Of a DNA stretch of 64,000 bases, positions 47,835 through 58,122 are shown piece by piece. Where the stretch lies: contig BCIA01000006.1 of NCBI GenBank assembly GCA_001599815.1, positions 4,652,961 through 4,716,960 on the forward strand, written 5' to 3'. Positions within the stretch are counted from its first letter, which is position 1. Every line of letters begins with the position of its first letter. The notes under the pieces are model-generated. The model did not search any database and was not told the origin of the DNA. It saw nothing but the letters and a program-made list of their open reading frames with translations. Made by a program: the position numbers and the translations under genes. This DNA is from Furcasterigmium furcatum. Taxonomy: Eukaryota; Ascomycota; Sordariomycetes; Glomerellales; Plectosphaerellaceae.

Positions 47835-49523
47835 GATGAAGACGTGGTGAGGCAAGATGCCAGCGGGGGAGGGGTTTGAGGGCGGGAGGCAGCCTTATGA
47901 CATGTCGCAATACCGGCTCGGTCGAAGCGCTCTAATGTCGACTTTGAAAGACGCCGCGGAGAAGAGTCTACGCGTTACGGACTTGGTGATGATGATAGGA
48001 GGATGGCGAGAGATGCCCCTCTAGAGAATGACGCCCGAGTCTCAGTTGAGTCAGGAACAAACGGGTCGCGTGACGACTGATATGAGAAACTGGAGTCAAG
48101 AGCTGGCTGGTCTATCCACATCCAAGTCGGCCTGGCACGTTCTCGGCGGTCTGTTGTTGACGCCGCAAGTTTCGACGAGAGGGGGAGGCTTGATCAACGA
48201 GCCGGCGGTCGACCTGTATGTGTATTCTTATGGAGGAATCGGTGGAAAGATGTCGCGTCGCTGACGGTCATGCAGAGAAATGCGCCGAGTAGGGAAATTT
48301 GACAGATCAAATTTCGCGCGACTGGGCTGTCGACGATGCGATTCGACGCGGGGAAATGACCAGGAACCAGTCCCTTTTGAGTGACGGAAAAGACCCGAGA
48401 CCCGTGACGTCTCGCAGCGGCTCCCCTGCGGCTTGCGTCTGGGCGCTATTTCGCTTCGACCCGCCGCCAGCGCGCTACTGTATGGCGCCTGAAGTTGCTT
48501 CTAGCTGGGCTGAAAGCGCGATCGGGCCCGGCATTGCGGCACGATGTAATGAGGTTGCTCAGGGGAGGAATTTCAAGGGACGAAGGGCGGTTAGGAATAT
48601 TTCCAATTAAGTTTGGGGATTCAGCGGCCAGGAGCACTTAAACTTTCCACCATCTCGGCTTGTGCCTGTCGTCCCATCTCACCTGCAGATTCTGCCCGAT
48701 CAAGGGAGATGGGGTCCTTGGGGGCTTACCTAACCCAAGCCTCTGGGAAACCCCTGGATTTAGCGTCGCTCTTGAGCGGGATGTTAGTCCCTCTTCAGCT
48801 CAAATGACCTGATGCAATCCTTTTCCATGCAATGCTCTCGACCTGTAGCGCTGAGGGTGTATTAAATATTAACTAGCGCGACCTGGATATGTACTCCAAG
48901 TACTCTCTAAAGAAACCCCTCCTTTTTTGCTGCAGCCATGCCGGGCGGCCAGGACCAGCAATCCGTGGTCTCTCCTCTTCTGCCACCTCGGCCACCTCCA
49001 GACACATCCACCGGCGTCGGATGGATCCAGCTCGATATCCTTTAGAGTGAGAATATATTACTTCGCCCATGTTCCGACCCACCCAATTCCTTAGATGTAT
49101 TGAGCTTGCTTCGAACAGCATCCAAACACGATCCGTCGGCACCGAGCAACGACCGAGCCTGTGGTGCGTCACTAGTTCAATCGTCCAAGAGCCTCCGACG
49201 CGGGCATCCCGCCTTACAGACAAAAGGCAGTCCGTAAAGCAGTATTTGCATGACGCCTCGATGTACAACTGAGCAGGCGAGCCGAGATCGACACCCTATA
49301 TACTGGCGCCCGTCGGTGCATCTGTCCGGCGAGCTGGACGCCCCCTCATGCACTGAGGCCAGAAGACTTTCTCTGACACTGCATGCTCGCACACCGGGAG
49401 GTTAAGACCACGCCAGAACTCCGCCAGGCAGTGGGCTGGAATAGAAGGGCCAACGATGCGGTGAGAGCGAGCCACGAAGAGCTCGTCGTTGATTATCCGA
49501 GCCGCCTGGGTGTGCGTGAATTC
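47835..49523. other. 1.7-kb intergenic region
   Basis: Promoter side of the RA-PH gene and 3' side of the F-box gene, both minus strand. No gene recognised. Small open frames (48028-48264, 48873-49268) show no family signature. Confidence 0.5.
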
Positions 49524-50207
49524 CTAGGGCTTGTGCAGTTGTAGCTCGTCCATTGACGCTCTCCTCGGCAACACAGGAATCCTGGGAAGCGTAGCTTCGC
49601 TTTGGTTGCGGGTTAGGCGTGGGTCGGTCTTCTTCACCGAGTACTTCGAATCATGAGGTGTCGTCGGCTTGCCGTCCTTGGTAAGGATGACGTGTTTCTC
49701 GAATCTGGAAGTGTGGCAGAGAAGGTCGATCGGCAGCCCGCAGGTGCCTCCTTGGAAGTGTCGGTTCATGACGAGATGGGCATTGTAGTACGAGATGCCC
49801 CGGTTGGCGCTGCCAGACTGCCACCAATGCTCGGGATCGTAGTCCTGTCCCTCTGCAGAACGGCGGCAGGCACTTCTGTTGTTGTGAGGGCCGTACCATG
49901 GAACCAGTTTGTTGTGGGCATGATGATGCAGCCGTTTGCAGGCGTGGCAGTAGAACTTTGGAGGAAGGTCTCTCTCGAGCAACAACAGCAACTCGGCACG
50001 AACCCCCTGGTCGGTTGGGTTGGCATCGTCTTCACGGCGGCCGAGCGCTAAAAGGTATTCCCTGCTGGTAAGAGCCCAGGCCGCACGGGAAGCAGCCGAA
50101 AGATGTTTGGTGATCGCGTCAAATATTTCGTTTGGGAGCTCTCCAAGACGGCTCACCAAGGGAGCAGGCGGTGGATGCGCACCTCCCCCTGGGGGGTGAG
50201 AAGCCAT
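49524..50207 (-). CDS. F-box protein (fungal type)
   Basis: 227 residues, single exon from the ATG at 50207. An F-box-like helix pair at about residues 18-58 (LGELPNEIFDAITKHLSAAS, then RAAWALTSREYLLALG) follows a Pro/Gly-rich start. The rest has Cys/His-rich spots (FYCHACKRLHHH) that may bind zinc, and RFEKHVILTKDGKP; the end is basic. F-box proteins recruit substrates to SCF ubiquitin ligases; the substrate is unknown. Many fungal F-box proteins of this type are longer, so a further 3' exon after the last residues cannot be ruled out. Orphan-like surroundings. Confidence 0.72.
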   Translation of the reverse strand: MASHPPGGGAHPPPAPLVSRLGELPNEIFDAITKHLSAASRAAWALTSREYLLALGRREDDANPTDQGVRAELLLLLERDLPPKFYCHACKRLHHHAHNKLVPWYGPHNNRSACRRSAEGQDYDPEHWWQSGSANRGISYYNAHLVMNRHFQGGTCGLPIDLLCHTSRFEKHVILTKDGKPTTPHDSKYSVKKTDPRLTRNQSEATLPRIPVLPRRASMDELQLHKP

Positions 50208-51168
50208 TCTGTGGCACGATTCGACCTTTCGTGGTGATGAGCTGGAACGGATTCTGTGCAGTCTCGTGGACAGCCGCTCGAGAACCTATACAGATGAAAA
50301 GTAAGTTTGCGGGGTTGGACAGCCTCGACTCGGCGAAGAATGTGGTAATGATGGATGAGGTTGTATTGGGAAAGGTTTTGGGGCCTCTGGGCAGGACGTG
50401 TACGGTCCCGTCTGCTACGATTGCCTGGTTGGTAGTACCTACCTCACTACCTGCTACCTGACTTGATAACTCTGGGTGCCTGCCCGGGCATCGCGACTTC
50501 CCAGCGCCCACCCTCGACTCGTGTCCGCTTTCCGCCAGATATACCAGATGCAGTCTCTTCGGACAACCTAGGCAAAGGACAGGGTACATGGGTGCAATCC
50601 ATGCCTTTAACCGACACCACGCATAGTGCTTTCCACCGTGGCTTGTACGCCTTTTCCGATGGGATGCCGCCACAATCTTCAGACGCCAGGTTGTTAAAGT
50701 GCTTGCACACAATCTGCCTTCCCGCGGGCAGCTTGACGGCACTGTTATCTGTAGCAGGCACAGGGCTCATGGGGACCGTGATGGCAAGGTGGCCAGTGGA
50801 GATCAAACGGCGCCGTGTTGTGCAGAATGCCCGCGATGTGAATCATGCTGGTCAGGGGCCCCTGATCAAGTCCATGACCCCGGCCTCTAAGCCCTCCTTC
50901 AGGAGGCCGATCATGTCAGAGGGATCATACAGGGAGGGGTCAAAGGGAGATAGCCAAGTAGAGGAACAATAAATATGAATAATTAATAAATCTTGAAAAG
51001 TCCCAAGGATGTATTGTAGTATCGTTAACCATGAGTCTTCCCAAAGTAAATGCATGAGCCCAGATGAATAATGGGTTGAACACGCCCCTACCCATGCTTA
51101 TGTAAAAACCAAGTGACCGAAGAGAAGCATTATAACACGCCAAACGCGAGCGAGTCGCATCAAGTCCC
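50208..51168. other. Intergenic region between F-box and But2-domain genes
   Basis: Nearly 1 kb between two minus-strand genes. Overlapping open frames on both strands (for example 50463-50972 and 50119-50742) have no recognisable product. Nothing else seen. Confidence 0.5.
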
Positions 51169-51759
51169 TCAGACGAAGGTGATCCTGGCGCCAGAGCCAT
51201 CAGGTCCCCAGGAGATATGGTCAGTGTCGTAGACACCGACGAGCTCAAAGCCCTCCTTGGTGCCGGGAGCCTTGCAGTCGGTGGGCTTGGTCAGGTAGGC
51301 ACCGTAGGTGGCATCCCAGGTGGCGTACGCTCCGAGCTGGGCCGAGAGGCGGCCGAGGGTGATGTCGCGGTGGTTGCCCGGCCCCCATGTAGTGGTGCAG
51401 CCGGGAGCGGGAGTAAGCGTGGTGAAGACATCGATCTTTTTGCTGCCAGAGATAGCGGCGCTGTTGCTGAGATAGAACTGGAACTGGCACTTGCGGCCCC
51501 TGGCCTCCTCGGGGTAGGTGAAGGTCAGGAGAGTGGTGATGTCGTGGCCACCGTTGGAGGGGTACTTGTCAATGAGGCCGCCGTCAACATTGCAGGTGAT
51601 GGCGCCGGTGGAAACGTCGTAGTGGTATGTGGAAGAAGGGTAGATGGCATCGCCGGAGGGTCTTGAGCTTGGAACGACGGTGCCGTTGCGCGCCTGAAGA
51701 GGAACGGCGAGAACCGAGGCGGCGGTGCAAGCAAAGGCGATGATGGTCTTGGAGAGCAT
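51169..51759 (-). CDS. Secreted But2-domain protein
   Basis: 196 residues, single exon. The ATG at 51759 is chosen because it opens a signal peptide (MLSKTIIAFACTAASVLAV, cleavage near 19). The mature part shows the But2 C-terminal-domain pattern: TYHYDVSTGAITC, DITTLLTFTYP, GRKCQFQFYLS, DVFTTLTPAPGCTTTWGPGN, GFELVGVYDTDHISWGPDGS, and ITFV at the end. Four cysteines can form two disulfides. The domain is named after a fission-yeast Uba3-binding protein, but in filamentous fungi it is mostly found in secreted proteins of unknown role. A TTTATTTAAG element lies 182 bp upstream of the start. Confidence 0.82.
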   Translation of the reverse strand: MLSKTIIAFACTAASVLAVPLQARNGTVVPSSRPSGDAIYPSSTYHYDVSTGAITCNVDGGLIDKYPSNGGHDITTLLTFTYPEEARGRKCQFQFYLSNSAAISGSKKIDVFTTLTPAPGCTTTWGPGNHRDITLGRLSAQLGAYATWDATYGAYLTKPTDCKAPGTKEGFELVGVYDTDHISWGPDGSGARITFV

Positions 51760-51871
51760 GCTGAATGTGATTTGAAGAGAAGACGAAGTGAGAAGATGTA
51801 CTTTGGGGTTGTTTGATGGTGGCTTCAATGCAGTCGCTATTTGGTATGCTGCTGTGATTGTTGTGGTGCCT

Positions 51872-51908
51872 CTGATGCTGCTGCTGATGGCGATGATGCT
51901 GCTGATGG
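51872..51908. repeat. Imperfect GCT/GAT trinucleotide repeat in the But2 gene leader
   Basis: A run of CTG/GAT triplets about 115-150 bp upstream of the But2-domain start codon. It lies between the TATA-like element and the ATG, so it is probably transcribed. Simple repeat. Confidence 0.65.
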
Positions 51909-51940
51909 AAACAGAACTCGACAAGGTGGTTTCAAGGCGC

Positions 51941-51950
51941 TCTTAAATAA
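51941..51950 (-). promoter_or_regulatory. TATA-like element of the But2-domain gene
   Basis: TTTATTTAAG on the minus strand, 182 bp upstream of the ATG. It is the best TATA-like match in that region, but weak evidence by itself. Confidence 0.35.
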
Positions 51951-53457
51951 ACATCCCCTACCTAAAGATTCATTGTCAATGGAAGCTGTCTTCAGCAACC
52001 GTGGAGGCTGAATGTCATCATCTCAGAAAGTTCTGTACAGCCTTCGAGGGCAACCGTCAGTAGTTCCCGAGGGGGTTCCGAAATAGAACAAATCCGATAG
52101 TTCATGCCAAATAAGGCCGGCGGTAGTGCCGCACTGCCCTCCCAGCCCTACCTCGCCCTTTGAAAGCCGTCACCAGAGTGCGCTGCGGGATGCCTCTTCG
52201 ACAATTAGCTCGCTCGACAGGGCCGACACCCAGCATCAGCCCCAGGAGCCAATGCCAGGCGCCATCTTAGGCACCTATCCCCTAATGAGGATAAGGCCTG
52301 TCTCCCAGAATCGCCGGCCCGTCCGCAGCAGGGTTCGGATTCGGAGAAGTAAGCTGGTAGAATGACGGAGGCCTAGCCTCATGCGGCTGAAGGCACGACA
52401 GCTGAGGGTACAGCCATGTGTGCTTGAAGAGCCAGCCCGGCGACTCCGCCATGACAGACATGGCTTGGCTGATGTTGTCTCAAAGGACGTCGTAATTTGC
52501 CTTTGGGCTGTGTCATGGCGTACCCAACCAGGCCTGTCTGAGGACATCGTCGGCTGGCTCGAGGCATGCTTCCGGTGGGAGCTGCCACTCTGAGTGCATT
52601 GCGCTCCGCTCCGCTCAGCCCTACAATTCTTGTCTTAGACACCGAGAAGTTGAAAGATATCCATGATGGATTGAACAGTGTCTCCCGACTTGAAGAGTGA
52701 CGTTGCGATGCCCATGAGATGTCACCCTGCAGACGTCTGGGACCAATGTGTGGGAGAGCTGGATGACGACCCCATGTTGGTCCGCTTGCATTCGCTGCCA
52801 GGAGTTCGCAACAGGCGTCTGCGAGAGGGTTCTCACTTGAGATGCTGTCGGATTCGCCGCCAACTGGTGGTGGTTGATGAAGAAGAGATTCCAACTCTGT
52901 GAGGCTTCGAGCAATGATCCACCCCGCCGAGTACCGAAGCACGGACCAAGTGGACGGGAGAAGCGACCGATGTGGGGAATGGCCCAAGCTCCCAGCGCAG
53001 ATCTCTCGTGCTCTGATGATGAGCTCTTGACTCCCAAGCCTGAGGGGAACTTCAATATGAACATGAGTTGGCTACAGGAATCTTGAGCACTCCTACTAGG
53101 CAGTCGGAGAATCAATGTAGCTTCCCGAGCCGTCTCGCCGCAGATCCGTAAGCCAAGAGCTCTCAATGGTCAATGGACGCCAAATTGAGGTCATAATGCA
53201 ACCATCGCGGGGTTCGGGTCTCACAAAGACCAAAGTCAATCGCTCGCAGGGGGGTCGAGGACGGGGAGTCATCACGCAATCCCGTGATTCTTCTCGGCCT
53301 CTCCTCCTCCCTCTCTCTGACACCTTCATTCTTCATCACCTGCTGATGCTCGATACCTCCTCGCAAGGCATTCCAATCTTCGTGCACCCCCCTCGTAGTC
53401 CGATTCTGGGCTCGGGAGTCATTCTTAGTACGACTGCTATTACTCTGATCTCCCGGG

Positions 53458-56125
53458 ATGGCTCCGGCAAAGCTCACGGGCCAGGCCCTCCTCACTCACA
53501 CCATCCAAACCACGCCCATCATCGACAACCATGCCCACCCGCTGCTCAACCTGGACGCCATCGGCCGCTATCCGCTCCTGTCCATCGCGACGGAGGCCAA
53601 CGGCGATGCGATCCACTCCTCCCTGACCAGCCTCGCCCATCTGCGGGCTGTCAAGCAGCTGTCTCGCGTCCTCAAATGCGAGGCCACATGGGAGGCTGTC
53701 GTCAATGCCATTGAGCACAGACGCATCGAGGACTACGATGCATGGGTGCAGGAATGCCTCGCGGGTATCGAGACCGTCCTGGTCGACGACGGCCTCGACG
53801 GCGAAGACGACGTCTATCCCTATAACTACTTTGACGAACACACCCCCAGTCCCGCCAAGCGAATCGTCCGTATCGAGCACATCGCAGCCCAGATCATCAA
53901 TTCCTACTGCCCCGAGCAGGTTTCCGGGCGCAAGACGTCCGAGGACATCGCGAACGCTTTTGACCAGGTCGTTGAGGAGTTCGAATTGAGCATCCTGCGC
54001 GCCATCTCCGACCCCGAGGTGGTCGGCTTCAAGTCCGTCATCTGCTATCGGACGGGACTCGCCATCCCGCGGAAGCCTGACATTGCCGCAGCCAGGGCCG
54101 TTTTTGAGCAGATTTTCAGGACTCATACGCAGGGCACCGACAGGGCTTTCAAGCGGGTTGACCACGTCGGGCTCAACGAGTTTCTCGTGCACCGGCTCGC
54201 CAGCGTCATCCGCGACAGCGAGGGCAACGTGAAGAAGCCCATCCAGTTCCACACCGGCCTCGGCGATAACGACATCACCCTGACCAAGTCTTCCCCGGCG
54301 CACTTGCAGGAGTTCATCCGGGAGTATCCCACCGTGCCCATCGTTCTGCTCCATGCCAGCTACCCTTACACGCGTGAGGCGGGGTACCTGGCCACGGTGT
54401 ACGCTAATGTGTACGCAGACATTGGCGAGATCTTCCCTTTTCTCAGCCAAGATGGCCAGGAGACGGCCGTCAAGCAGATCTTGGAGCTGTGCCCCTGGTC
54501 AAAGGTTCTCTGGAGCACAGACGGCCATTGGTTCCCTGAGACCTATCTGCTAGCCGTTCTGCAAGTGAGGGAGGTCCTCGGAAAGGTATGAGTCCTTACT
54601 ACAGATGAATGGCTCGTCAGAGGCTGACACTCTCCAGGTTCTCAGCGATTTTGCACGCCGCAGGCACATCACCTGGCGAGAGGCCAGCCAGCTCGCACGA
54701 GACGTCCTTTTCAACAACTCAAACAGGGTGTATCATCTCGGCCTGACCCTCAACATGGACGAAAGGCTCGCCGAACACCGCAGAAGCATTGGCAGCAGCG
54801 ATCTGGACCTCCTGGAAGCTTTCCTTGAAGGCAAACGCGAGCCCACGTTCCTCCGTATTTACTGGAACGATTTCACCGCCATGCCCAGGATGCGAGCCGT
54901 CCCTCTTCGAAGAATTCTCAATCGTCTTCGCGAGGATGGAGACTTTTCTATTGGTCTCACGAAAGCCTGCCTCGGCCTGCTGCAAAATGACGCGGTCGTA
55001 CCGGGATTGGCGGCCACGGGCGAGTTCAGACTTCATCCTGATTTCACCTCGCTCGTGCAGGGGCCCGGGGATAACAACATCAGCGCCTTTGGAGACTTCC
55101 GTGAACTAAACGGGTCATACGTCCCATTGTGTCCTCGGTCGAATCTCCAGCGAATCGTCGACCTGGCCTCTAGGCGAGGCTTCACGTTCCAAGTGGGATT
55201 CGAGGTCGAGCTGGTGCTCTTCCATCGGCGAGCCGCCCACGGCCAGGAGACGTACGCCACGCTCGATAACGACGGCCACGCCTGGAGCATTTCGCGGATG
55301 ATGGACAACTACGCCGTGTCCGAGGTCCTCGAGCCAGCAATCGAAGCCCTAGAGAGCCAAGGAATCTATATCGAGCAGCTTCACCCAGAAAGTGCGCCGG
55401 GCCAGTTCGAGATCTCTCTCCCTCCCAACACCCCTCTGGAGGCCGTTGATACCTTGCTCCACGTGCGAGATGTGCTCTCCCACCATGCCACGCGCAACAA
55501 CTACAGGATGAGTCTTCACCCCAAGCCGTTCCCTTCATACTGCGGCAACGCCGCACACGCCCACTTGTCCATCTCATCGGCAGGCGGGGACAAGCCCGAG
55601 GTGTACGAACCATTCTACGCCGGCATCTTGAAGCATCTCAGGGCGATCTGTGCCTTCACGTACAGCAGCGGGGCCAGCTACGACCGGTTGCAGGACGGCT
55701 TCTGGGCCGGGGGAAGACATGTCACCTGGGGAACCCAGAACCGAGAAACGCCACTTCGGAAGATTGAGGACAGCCACTGGGAGGTCAAGTGTTTCGACGG
55801 GCTGGCGAACCCATATTTAGCGCTCTCGGCCCTCCTGGCGGGAGGCATGATTGGGATCAAGAACGAGATTCCCCTGACCTGGGGTGACTGTGAGGTCGAT
55901 CCTGCGTCTCTGACCGAAAACGACAGGAGGGAACTGAACGTGGAGGAGATGTTGCCGCTGTCGCTGGACGAGGCACTCGCGGCGTTGGGCAAGGACGAGG
56001 AGCTCATCGGCCTGTTGGGAGAGGAACTGGTTGAACGCTACGTTGCAGTCAAGGAGGCCGAGACCAAGTTCCTGGCTGACCTGACTGAGGAGCAGAGGCG
56101 GGAATGGATCATCGCACGGTACTAG
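53458..56125 (+). CDS. fluG: FluG: amidohydrolase fused to glutamine synthetase-like domain
   Basis: 871 residues (A. nidulans FluG about 865) in two exons, 53458-54585 and 54638-56125; the 52-nt intron has a GTATGA donor and CCAG acceptor. The N-terminal half is an amidohydrolase of the TIM-barrel type, with IIDNHAHP (H25, H27), FHTGLGDND, LLHASYPYTREAGYL and WSTDGHWFPE. The C-terminal half is type I glutamine synthetase-like: FEVELVLF, HPESAPGQFEISL, GNAAHAHLSIS, and WGTQNRETPLR. The intron falls at the domain boundary. In Aspergillus FluG produces an extracellular signal that starts conidiation and affects secondary metabolism; the same role here is inferred. Convergent with Nop13, 148 bp apart. 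Confidence 0.95.
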
Positions 56126-56273
56126 GGCAGATTGTACAAGCACCATGGGATACCGGGTGGACGGACGGCAAACAAAATGAACATGATGACATGAAAGATC
56201 GCTATGGTTCCTGCTTTTGAAATCCTGACCTCTGTGCAACAGAGAGACCGCAACGCCCCATATTCCGACTCGT

Positions 56274-57482
56274 TTAGAACGTGATCTTTGTACCGGTGGG
56301 CTTGGCAGCCGCACCTGTCAGTCTTGCAACCATCAAGTCGTCCTGTGCCTTGAGCTCCCTGGGCGGCGCAGGCTTCCTCTGAGGCTTCTCCGTCTCAGTC
56401 TCACCGTCAGCGCCGTTCGCTGTCGCCGCCCCCTTCTTCTGTCCGCGGAAACGCTTCTTGTACCGCGTTTGATCGTCCTCGGCCAGCTCGATCTTGATTT
56501 GCCGTCCCGCGATCCTGTTGATCCACCACTTTCTCGTTTTGAACTTCTTCTCAGTCGCCTTATCGTCCTTCTTCTCCTCATCCTCGCTATCCTCGTCCTT
56601 CTTGGCCTCGACGAAGTCGTCCTCCGTCTCAAGCTCCTCCTTGATCTTGACGAAGCCCTTGACGGCCTGGCCGGCCGACTCGGCCTCGCGGAACTTCACC
56701 CAGCCATAGCCCTTGCACTTGCCCGAGTCCTCGAACGTCGCGAGCTTGACCCAGTCGATCTCGCCGCACTTGTCAAAGTTCGCCCTCACATCGTCCTCGG
56801 TCACCTGGAAGCCGAGGTTGCCGACAAAGATCTTCCGACTCGTCGGCTCGTCCGCGGTGCCGTTCTGCTCGGCGAGGGCCGCCGCCGTCGCGGCCCGTTC
56901 CTCCTTCTTCGGCCGGCCCTCGTACGACTTTGAGTCCTTGATCAGAAGCTTCCGGATGCCGAGCCACTCCTCCGACAGCGCCACGGCGGCGACCTTGGCC
57001 CCGAGGTCGGCAAAGTCGACGTACGCGAAGCCCTTGTTCGTCTTGTCCTTCTTCCCCTGCATCTTCTGCGTGGGCATGTTGACCCTCGTGATGGCGTCGT
57101 TGGCGACGGCGCCGCCGGACTTGTCGACGAGCCACGCGCGCAGCTCGTTGATGGTGACGTTGAAGGGGAGGTTGCCGATCCAGACGGAGTGCTCGGAGCG
57201 CGTGGGGGCGGGCTTGGCCTGCTCGTCTGCGTCGTCCGTGGCGGCGCCGGCGGCGGCGTCGTCGGCCGCGCGCTTCTTCTTGGCCTTCTTCTCGTCGTCG
57301 CTGTCGGCCTTGGGGGGCAGGGGCTTGCCCTTCTTGAGGGCACGTTTGGCGCGCTTGGAGGGGGGCTCGGGGGCTTCGAGGTTGACTTCGAGTTCTTCCA
57401 GGTCGGCCTTGCGCTTCTTGGGGGTGGTGCTGTCGACCTCCTCCCCGACGGGGGAGGCTCTTGTGGGCTCTTCTGTGGCCAT
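56274..57482 (-). CDS. nop13: Nucleolar two-RRM protein, Nop13-like
   Basis: 402 residues, single exon, ATG at 57482. A long Lys/Ala/Glu-rich N-terminus with KRAKRALKKGK-type nuclear signals is followed by RRM1 (RNP2 VWIGNLPF at 100-107, RNP1-like KGFAYVDF at 150-157) and RRM2 (RNP2 KIFVGNLGF at 217-225, RNP1 KGYGWVKF at 257-264). An acidic DEDSEDEEKKDD segment interrupts the part after RRM2. The basic C-terminus has RYKKRFRGQKKG and ends TGTKITF. This is the layout of Nop13, which associates with pre-60S particles in yeast. A general nucleolar RNA-binding role is safe; the exact ribosome-assembly step is not shown. Convergent with fluG. Confidence 0.88.
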   Translation of the reverse strand: MATEEPTRASPVGEEVDSTTPKKRKADLEELEVNLEAPEPPSKRAKRALKKGKPLPPKADSDDEKKAKKKRAADDAAAGAATDDADEQAKPAPTRSEHSVWIGNLPFNVTINELRAWLVDKSGGAVANDAITRVNMPTQKMQGKKDKTNKGFAYVDFADLGAKVAAVALSEEWLGIRKLLIKDSKSYEGRPKKEERAATAAALAEQNGTADEPTSRKIFVGNLGFQVTEDDVRANFDKCGEIDWVKLATFEDSGKCKGYGWVKFREAESAGQAVKGFVKIKEELETEDDFVEAKKDEDSEDEEKKDDKATEKKFKTRKWWINRIAGRQIKIELAEDDQTRYKKRFRGQKKGAATANGADGETETEKPQRKPAPPRELKAQDDLMVARLTGAAAKPTGTKITF

Positions 57483-58122
57483 GATTATGTTGTGAGGAGA
57501 GATGGTGTGCAATGGATTGTATGTGGTGATGCAAATCCCATCCGATCACTGTGGAAGAATGGATGGATGGTCTGGATTTTTTTCTGGCTGATAACGATAA
57601 GGGGACGTTAAAGTGGGGTCGCGGGATGACCGGCCGGAGTCCACCAAGTCTCCGTGGAGGACCATCTAACGGCCGTCGCCCTCGTGCTTCATTTCACCAA
57701 TCCATTCATTGGGGGCCAAAGATTGCAGTGGTCGAGATGAATCCCACCTCCCTGACGCCTACGTTCAGCGCATGTTTTTTTTTGTCTTCAGGCACAATCA
57801 TGGGCAGTATTTGCTACCTCAGAAGGGCAGCTACCCCTTTTTATATCTACTGAAATTGTGGGCGACCACTGTGGCTGCGGACCTCGAATCGACGACCCGC
57901 TAGTATCACCGAGGGCGCAGTTGTGCAACCAAAGCAACCAAGATGGGCTCTGTCGCAAGGCTGCGCGGCCCCCACCTGCAGTCTCCGTCGGTTCGGATTC
58001 TGGGCGCATATAGCTGAGAGGGGTAGATGGAGGATGATTGTGAGATTCACCCGCCTCATTCTCCTTCAACATAAGCACCAAACCCGTCGCAAGCTGCCGA
58101 GGTCTGCACACGCGCTGCGATC
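57483..58122. other. Divergent intergenic region Nop13 / NACHT-ankyrin gene
   Basis: 640 bp with both promoters. A T-run lies at about 57775-57784. No gene recognised. Confidence 0.5.

Larger units (their letters stand above)
51760..53457. other. Divergent intergenic region But2 gene / fluG
   Basis: 1.7 kb holding both promoters. The 250 bp before fluG are CT-rich, as is usual for a fungal leader. No gene recognised; open frames such as 52379-52987 lack signatures. Confidence 0.5.

Noticed and set aside
50463..50972. 169-codon plus-strand frame between the F-box and But2 genes
   Set aside because: No recognisable domain and a competing 207-codon frame overlaps it on the other strand.
53440..54450. 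336-codon antisense frame over fluG
   Set aside because: It mirrors the highly GC3-biased fluG coding strand; fluG motifs and length are intact on the other strand.
43973..56125. ERG20 plus FluG as part of a secondary-metabolite cluster
   Set aside because: ERG20 is the housekeeping form, no terpene cyclase, PKS, NRPS or P450 is nearby, and the intervening genes are core functions.
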